A stretch of DNA of 64,000 nucleotides from Monocercomonoides exilis. Lineage: Eukaryota > Preaxostyla > Oxymonadida > Polymastigidae. Positions 58,363-64,000 of the stretch are shown piece by piece; positions within the stretch are counted from its first letter, which is position 1, and each line of letters begins with the position of its first letter. The notes under the pieces are model-generated. The model had not been told where the DNA came from, searched no databases, and saw nothing but the letters and a program-made list of their open reading frames with translations. The stretch spans positions 2,236,001 through 2,300,000 of the forward strand of contig LSRY02000004.1 in NCBI GenBank assembly GCA_001643675.2. Direction: 5' to 3'. A program made the translations under genes and the position numbers.

Positions 58363-59945
58363 GTGGTGCGGGCTGTCGGGGATTTTTACGGAAGTATACT
58401 TAGGGGGACACCCCCCGAAAAAATTTTTTTTCTGACTTCATTTTTTTTCGACAAAAGTTGTCTGGTGAGGATAGTCTGAGCCAGGGCTTATGTGATATGG
58501 GGTTAGTATAGAAGTGTGACTTGTATATGAAACTCCATAGGAAAAATAGTGGATTTTGATAGAAAATTTTTGTGTAGGGGGCTGTCTATTAGACTGAGGC
58601 ATTGTGTAATAGTGGTCTATTGTATATATATGTATATAGTATTATGTCATATGTATAGCAAATAGGTGAGTAGGCTTTTAATGTTAAGGAAGATAGTATA
58701 TGGTATTTGAATGGGAATAATATGTATATGTCTCTTTGAATGAAATACCTTTGCATGATTATACAGAAACTCACAGAGTGTGAAGTATAAATGAAGGTGG
58801 TTCAAAAAGGGTGGGTTTGTTAGGTCTGATTGGAATGAAAAGCAACATGTGATTGTATATAAGGGCATCACAATACATGTTTTATGAAAGCATCTTCTGG
58901 TAGCAATGGCTGATCAGATGGGTCGAATAATAAAGTGAGTTGTTTTGAATCTTTGAGTCTGATGTGTAAAAATGTCAGATGAAGAGGTGAAGATGATTCT
59001 AATAAAATCGATGTGTCTGAGAAGTTGTTGTGAGAGAGTGCTATGCTAGTAGTGAATGTGTAATGTGAGGCAGTATAGTATATGGTTATGTGGAGTGAAG
59101 TAGTTTGAGTTGGAACATGATGAATCCATGTTGGAGAACTTCTTGATTTTAGAAAAGCAATAATGTGGGGATTTGTGTGAAAGTGTTTGGGGTGTTTTTG
59201 TTCTTGGAAATACATGTATGTTGACTTGTTTGAATATTGTAGAAAAGAGTACTTCATGAAGTCGAGACCTTGTCTATATGTATGGTGTGGTCGATATGTA
59301 TATGTGTATATCATTGATTGAGTTCAGATGGATTGTTATTGCACATTGGAACTATTGGGTTTGGTTGCCTAATATGTGGGGGTTGGATTTGACTATCGAG
59401 AGATAGAATGTGACAATGATGAAATCAAAATGAACAAATATATATTATTGTTTGTTTGTTTGAAGACATAAATGTCATGTTTCTATTGATTGAAAGTATT
59501 TGAACTGTTACAATTATTTGCCACTTTTTCAAAAGGTGAAAATATAATTGTAAGATGCGAATGAAAAATCATATTGTAATGATCTATCAGAGCTTTTTAT
59601 ATTATCTTCTTTTTGATGATGATGAGAAAAGTGTTTTGATATTGAGATTACATTGTGATAATACAAATATTAATGATTATGATTGGATGACTTAAGAACT
59701 GACATTAATCAGTTATTAAGTTTATCTGAAAGAAAATAATGTGTTAATATTTGAGAAGGGAAAATATTGTGTCTATTCTTGAAATATCATCAATCTTTGT
59801 GAATGGTGATGTTTTAATAATTATGACTAAAATACTATATTATGTTGTCTTTAACAAAACAATATGATATATATTATTTTATATTAGAAAAAAACATTAG
59901 TTGAATGAAATATTTAGTTAATGTTTTTTATTCTATATATAAATG

Positions 59946-61491
59946 TATCTGGTCGATTCTGCCAGTAGTCATATGCTTGTCTCAAAGATTAAGCCATGCA
60001 TGTGTCAGTATAAATAACTTGTATTTATGAAACTGCGAATGGCTCATTACAACAGTTATAATTTATTTGACAATGACAATGTTATATTTTGAATAGAAAT
60101 ATAATTTACTACATGGATAGCCGTAGTAATTCTAGAGCTAATACATGCGAGAATTCATTTTTCTTTTTGTTTTTCGGAATGGAAAGAAGGGTGGGTTTGA
60201 AAAAGATCCGACTAAGGGTGTTTCAGCAATGAGACACCCTTTGGGGAAGGATTGTATTTATTAGATCGAAAACCATTAGGAATAGTTTAAATGTTTGATT
60301 CTATATGGATCAAAAACTTATTTCGGCACATGTTTGAAGCCTCGTCAGGGGTGTAATGATATGTGTCCATTGTGAAAGATAATGGTGATTCATGATAAAT
60401 GTCGAATTGCCAGGGTGGGTTAAGAGCCCATCGTCTTGGCAATGTGTCATTGAAATTTCTGACCTATCAACTGATGATGGTAGGATAGAGGCCTACCATG
60501 GTATTGACGGGTAACGGAGAATTAGGGTTCGATTCCGGAGAGGGAGCCTGAGAGATGGCTACCACTTCCAAGGAAGGCAGCAGGCGCGCAAATTACCCAA
60601 TCCCAATCAATGACGTATATGGGGAGGTAGTGACAAAAAATAACAAAGCGGGGTATCTAATGGTATTCTGCTATTGGAATGGTTTCAATGTAAATGCTTG
60701 AAAGAGAAACAATTAGAGGGCAAGTCTGGTGCCAGCAGCCGCGGTAATTCCAGCTCTAATAGTGTATACTAAAATTGCTGCAGTTAAAAAGCTCGTAGTT
60801 GGATTTTGGAGTTTTTAATTGTTCGAGGGGGCGAGATGTTTCTCTATACTTAGTCCTGCTTCATTTTTCTTATTAAATTAGCTTTCGGGTTGATTTAATT
60901 TGGAAGTGAAGTGATTGGAGGGTATTAATGAGGGGATATTTGAAAATCATGGTATTGTTTTTGATCTTGCATCAAGATTTATTTCTTGGTGTTTGATTGA
61001 TTCAGTATCTTTCATTTATCTTATGCTTGCCTTGAATTTGAATAACCTCGAATCCCTTTTTGGAGAAGTCCTTGTGGCTTTTTCAAAAAAGGGGTAAATG
61101 TTTTCGAAATTATTAATATATCACTTAAATGTTGATTTATATTAATCGTTTCTCTTTGTCAAAGAAGAGGAAAATTTCGGAGAGTTTACTTTGAAGAAAA
61201 TGGAGTGTTCAAAGCAGGCGTTTTTTTGTAATGAAAGAAATTCGCTACTGAACACATTAGCATGGAATAATAAAATAAGACACCTGATGTGTTTTAAATT
61301 TGATAATGAGAAAAATATAAGGAAACTTATTTATTTTTTTGTTATCAAACACATTCGAGTCTTAAACAAAATGAAAGAGGGATTTATTTCTCTTTTGTTT
61401 TGTTTATCGATTTGAGTTTTATTGGTTTTTGAAACAGGTGTAATGATTAAGAGGGACAGTTGGGGGGCAAGTTCCAAGTATTTGGACCATC
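59946..61491 (+). rRNA. 18S rRNA, 5' fragment (~1.55 kb)
   Basis: Starts at TATCTGG (canonical 18S 5' end) and keeps strong landmarks: GCCAGTAGTCATATGCTTG, AAACTGCGAATGGCTCATTA, TAATTCTAGAGCTAATACATG, GGCAGCAGGCGCGCAAATTA, GTGCCAGCAGCCGCGGTAAT (530 loop), CTCGTAGTTGGAT, GTGTTCAAAGCAGGC and GTAATGATTAAGAGGGACAG. The V4 region (about 60810-61190) is expanded. Similarity stops at about 61491, just before the expected AGAGGTGAAATTCTTGG, so the 3' part of the gene is absent. Strand and order match the 28S fragment to its left. Confidence 0.92.
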
Positions 61492-61719
61492 GATAAAAAA
61501 TTTTTTACATATTTATAACGAAACAAAATGGAATATTAATTAATTTAAAATAAGTTATTTTTGTCGAAAAAGTGTTTTTAACAATTTTCAATTTTTCTTT
61601 TGATCTGTCCCATAACATTTGCTTGTTTTATAAAGGTTTGAAAAATTGGTTTATTTTACGAAATTAACACTCTTCGAACTTTGATGTTGTTTGTTTTGAA
61701 TTAAAATCGATAGTCCTTT
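61492..61719. other. Junction between broken 18S and gene-family remnant
   Basis: About 230 bp of AT-rich sequence with no similarity to 18S and none obvious to copy 1. No target-site duplication is evident; only GATAA occurs on both sides of the rDNA block (left edge and just after 61491), which is too short to mean much. Confidence 0.4.
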
Positions 61720-62138
61720 TTATGGCTTTAATAGTTGAACGATGAATCCGCTCTGCAAATTAACAGCATTGTTCATTTGAATCGGGCATCAATAGATAAT
61801 TACAGAGAAATTAAGAAGAAATGTGTTTATGCATTGAGAAAAGCAACAGAAAGCAGAGCTGAGAAAGCTGAAGACTTTTTGCGAAATGGAGCAATTGACG
61901 CAGTTTTGGAAGAGATTGAGCGACAAGCGTTGAAGGAGAAAATTGTACAAGTATACTCGTAATTTTTGTGTTCGTTGCAAGAAGATTGAAAGGAAAGAAG
62001 AGAGATGAAACGGAAGAAGTGAAAAGAAAGACATCCAAAAAGAAGACATGTGATGGATGGAAGAATAAAAAAACGAAGATTGCGTCATCTGGTTGCTCCA
62101 TTTCATTGGTCGAGAATTATTTGGAAATTCTAATTTGA
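61720..62138 (+). pseudogene. Truncated copy 2 of the unidentified helical protein family
   Basis: Matches the C-terminal third of the intact copy: DNYREIKKKCVYALRKAT, EDFLRNGAIDAVLEEIERQ, then after a frame change near 61960 RRLKGKKRDETEEVKRKTSK. It lacks the N-terminal two thirds, carries a frameshift and has lost the conserved KMEEEGYED and EYFVNI tail, so it is broken. It begins about 230 bp after the truncated 18S. Confidence 0.7.
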
Positions 62139-62607
62139 TAAAGAATTATTCAGATTTCTTTTTCTATATTTCTAAATTTAATAAATAAATATACACTCCA
62201 TCTTTTGATATTTCCATTTTATTATTATTCGTGTTAAAGGCATATTCACTCGAGAAATAAAAGAACTGTGATTTGCAAAATAGATGAAAGTGTTTTCTCA
62301 AAAAATATCAAGAATTATTATGAAAAATGAACATTTGAAATAAAGGAATCTTTTAAAAAAAGAAATGAAAAAAAATCGATAGAGAAAGAATCAATCCTAT
62401 CGTAATTTTCTGTTTTATGGAGAAAAGAAAAAAATTACTACTTTAAAAAAGCAATCAAATGAAAGAAAAACTCTTACAATTCAAAAAAATTCTGGGCTTT
62501 CAAAACTGAAACTTTTTGAGGAAAATAACGGAGTATAAAAAACGCTGGTTTGTAATTTCATACTTCATCAGATATTTGAGTTACAAAGTGAAATTCCTCT
62601 TTCTTCT
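62139..62607. other. AT-rich intergenic DNA between converging pseudogenes
   Basis: Separates copy 2 (plus strand) from copy 3 (minus strand). No gene or RNA recognised. Confidence 0.5.
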
Positions 62608-64000
62608 TTAGATATTCACAAAATAATCGGAAATATTCAATAACAATACACAAAAATATTTTTCTTTGAAAAAAAATACAGTTTCATTGAAAGTTGTGAT
62701 GATATCTTCGTATCCTTCTTCTTCCATCTTTTCAAAAACCTTCCTTTTCGTTGACTTTCTTTCCTCTTCTTCCTTATCATCTTCCTTCTTTTCTTTCAAT
62801 CGTCTTGAAACATTCGTAAAGAATTGCAAGCAATGAAACATCAAATTGAAATTTAATGTTGACTGCTGTATCTCCTCCAAATGGTGTCCAATAGTTCCGC
62901 TTTTCAAAAAGTTATAAGTTTTCACATCTTAATTTTTTGCTGCTGCTTGAAATACATATACACATTCTCTGCGAATCCCTCTGCGATCATCCCCTTTTGC
63001 TGCTCGATGAACCTGGACAATGTTTTTGATCGGCACCACATTTTCTTCATTCTTCAATCAGCAACTGGGAAAATAAATCACGACTGTAGCAACCCATCTC
63101 TTCAATGAAAGCTCTTCGTTCGTTTCTCTTCCTCTTCTTCTTTTTCCATTTTCTTCTTCTTTTCTATTCCAATCGATGCATTTCATCAGCTCTTCCAATT
63201 CCCTTCTCACCTCTCTCGCTAAATGCAGCTCATTCACAATAACTTCTTCCAAGCTGTTGAAAAACCAAAATCGGTTAATCAAAATCTTCCAAGCAGACTG
63301 ATAGTCCAGATGAGTAAGATTTCTGTGTTTCTGCTGATGTTCGATGATTTCTAACATTTCCTTCAAATATTGTTCTTGTTTCAGATTCTATCAAAAATAA
63401 AGGGGAAAAAAGCAAACATAATAAAAATGAAATAACAATGTTCATACAAAAACTCCTATTTCGCACAAAGCCAGCAAGGCAATTTCCACTTCTTTTTGTG
63501 TCTCCTCGTTTTCCTCTCTGCTCAATGAAGCTTTCAGAAGGTACGGAACACAGGTTGAAATCAATTTCAAAGGTGGAACTCCGCTGTGAAACATAAGATA
63601 ACATTCGCAGAAGTCAATAAGAAGATGATTGTTATCTTTTTCCTTTTTTTCTTCTTCAATAATCATCTTATGCAATCTTTTGCCCAGAGAAGATCTTTTT
63701 AAAAATAGATTCCATACATTTTTCAGCTTGATGCAACATCCAATGCGCTTCAGCAAATAAAAAGCATTTTCCATTTACATTTTCATTTATTCAATCATTT
63801 TTTCTATTTTGTTGAATGTTTCTTCGTTGAAAATTGATTTGAATTCTTCTTTATTCATTCCATTAACTATTTCATTCATTTCTTCAATTTTCTGCTTCTG
63901 TTCTGCTTCAGAGAATTGTTCCAACTGTGAAAGTTTCACTAAAAAAGTGAAAAAATCTAAAAAGAAAAAAGAAGCATTTATTATTCAAACCAACTATTTC
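62608..64000 (-). pseudogene. Copy 3 of the unidentified helical protein family, broken and cut by window edge
   Basis: Full-length relative of copy 1 on the opposite strand; the 5' end probably lies beyond the window. Shared parts: EEFKSIF, LLIDFCECYLMFHSGVPP, QYLKEMLEI, YQSAWKILIN, IVNELHLAREV, KMEEEGYED and the C terminus DYFVNI. The intron after the first conserved block is at the same place as in copy 1. It is disabled by two in-frame TAA codons around 63769-63785 (between KIEKMIE and MENAF), by further stops and frame changes between about 62925 and 63065, and by an inserted Lys/Glu-rich segment after CIDWN. Confidence 0.7.

Larger units (their letters stand above)
51461..59945. other. 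rDNA intergenic spacer (~8.5 kb)
   Basis: Complete spacer between the 28S 3' end and the 18S 5' end in the canonical head-to-tail order. It should contain the Pol I terminator, promoter and external transcribed spacers, none of which I can place exactly. Layout: A/T-rich repeats (51.5-52.2 kb), a GC island with hairpins (52.3-52.7 kb), very AT-rich DNA (52.7-54.1 kb), G-rich degenerate repeats (54.1-55.9 kb), a fold-back structure with subrepeats (55.9-58.4 kb), then AT-rich DNA up to the 18S. No 5S rRNA gene and no credible protein gene was found. Confidence 0.8.

Noticed and set aside
58868-59314. 148-aa frame on the minus strand in the spacer
   Set aside because: His/Thr/Tyr-rich translation of a biased spacer, with no domain, start context or codon signal.
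51461-59945. 5S rRNA gene in the spacer
   Set aside because: I looked for the internal control region and 5S-like arms and saw none.
60510-60545. tRNA T-loop-like GGTTCGATTCC
   Set aside because: This is a normal conserved piece of 18S rRNA (AGGGTTCGATTCCGGAGAGG context).
60915-61097. 60-aa open frame within the 18S region
   Set aside because: Falls in the expanded V4 region of 18S rRNA; conserved rRNA resumes right after it.

Overview
This window looks like nuclear DNA of an AT-rich protist with short GT-AG introns and the standard genetic code: TAA, TAG and TGA all end recognisable proteins at the expected place. My best guess is an oxymonad-like metamonad close to Monocercomonoides. That is an inference from the giant beta-helix/pseudokinase surface protein, an intron-bearing bacterial-type dipeptidase, and divergent rRNA. 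No database search was possible.

Left part (1-13 kb): a decayed coiled-coil gene (about 820-2695); a PepD-like M20 aminoacyl-histidine dipeptidase in 8 exons (3575-5778); a 97-aa protein in 3 exons (6127-6622); a La RNA-binding protein on the minus strand in 8 exons (6915-9031); a 173-aa protein on the minus strand (9528-10300). The last one diverges from a ubiquitin-specific protease (10363-12899) across only 62 bp.

Middle (13-44 kb): a PHLPP-like protein of about 4293 aa with leucine-rich repeats and a PP2C phosphatase, greatly inflated by poly-Ser and Glu/Lys tracts (13374-26836); an SDF2-like MIR-domain secretory protein in 6 exons (27185-28509); an unidentified 405-aa protein (28875-30471); and a 4121-aa single-exon type I membrane protein with eight spaced Cys motifs, a beta-helix-like ectodomain and a cytoplasmic pseudokinase (31689-44054).

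Right part (44-64 kb): gene-poor DNA with a 49-nt poly-T tract, then one intact member of an unidentified helical protein family (46120-47326). After it comes a broken rDNA unit: the last ~1.0 kb of 28S (50457-51460), a whole ~8.5-kb intergenic spacer, and the first ~1.55 kb of 18S (59946-61491). Two broken copies of the same protein family follow on the other side (61720-62138 plus strand; 62608-64000 minus strand). The rDNA piece is therefore a circularly permuted, truncated unit lodged in a cluster of this family. Its spacer holds three tandem GC-rich hairpins, ~185-bp subrepeats, and a ~2.47-kb fold-back structure whose arms are built from 35-nt hairpins.

Exon borders below were placed by eye from reading-frame continuity, splice signals and protein-family similarity. 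The phases add up to whole codons for every spliced gene listed as intact. There is no operon logic here: the genes are independent housekeeping, signalling and surface functions.
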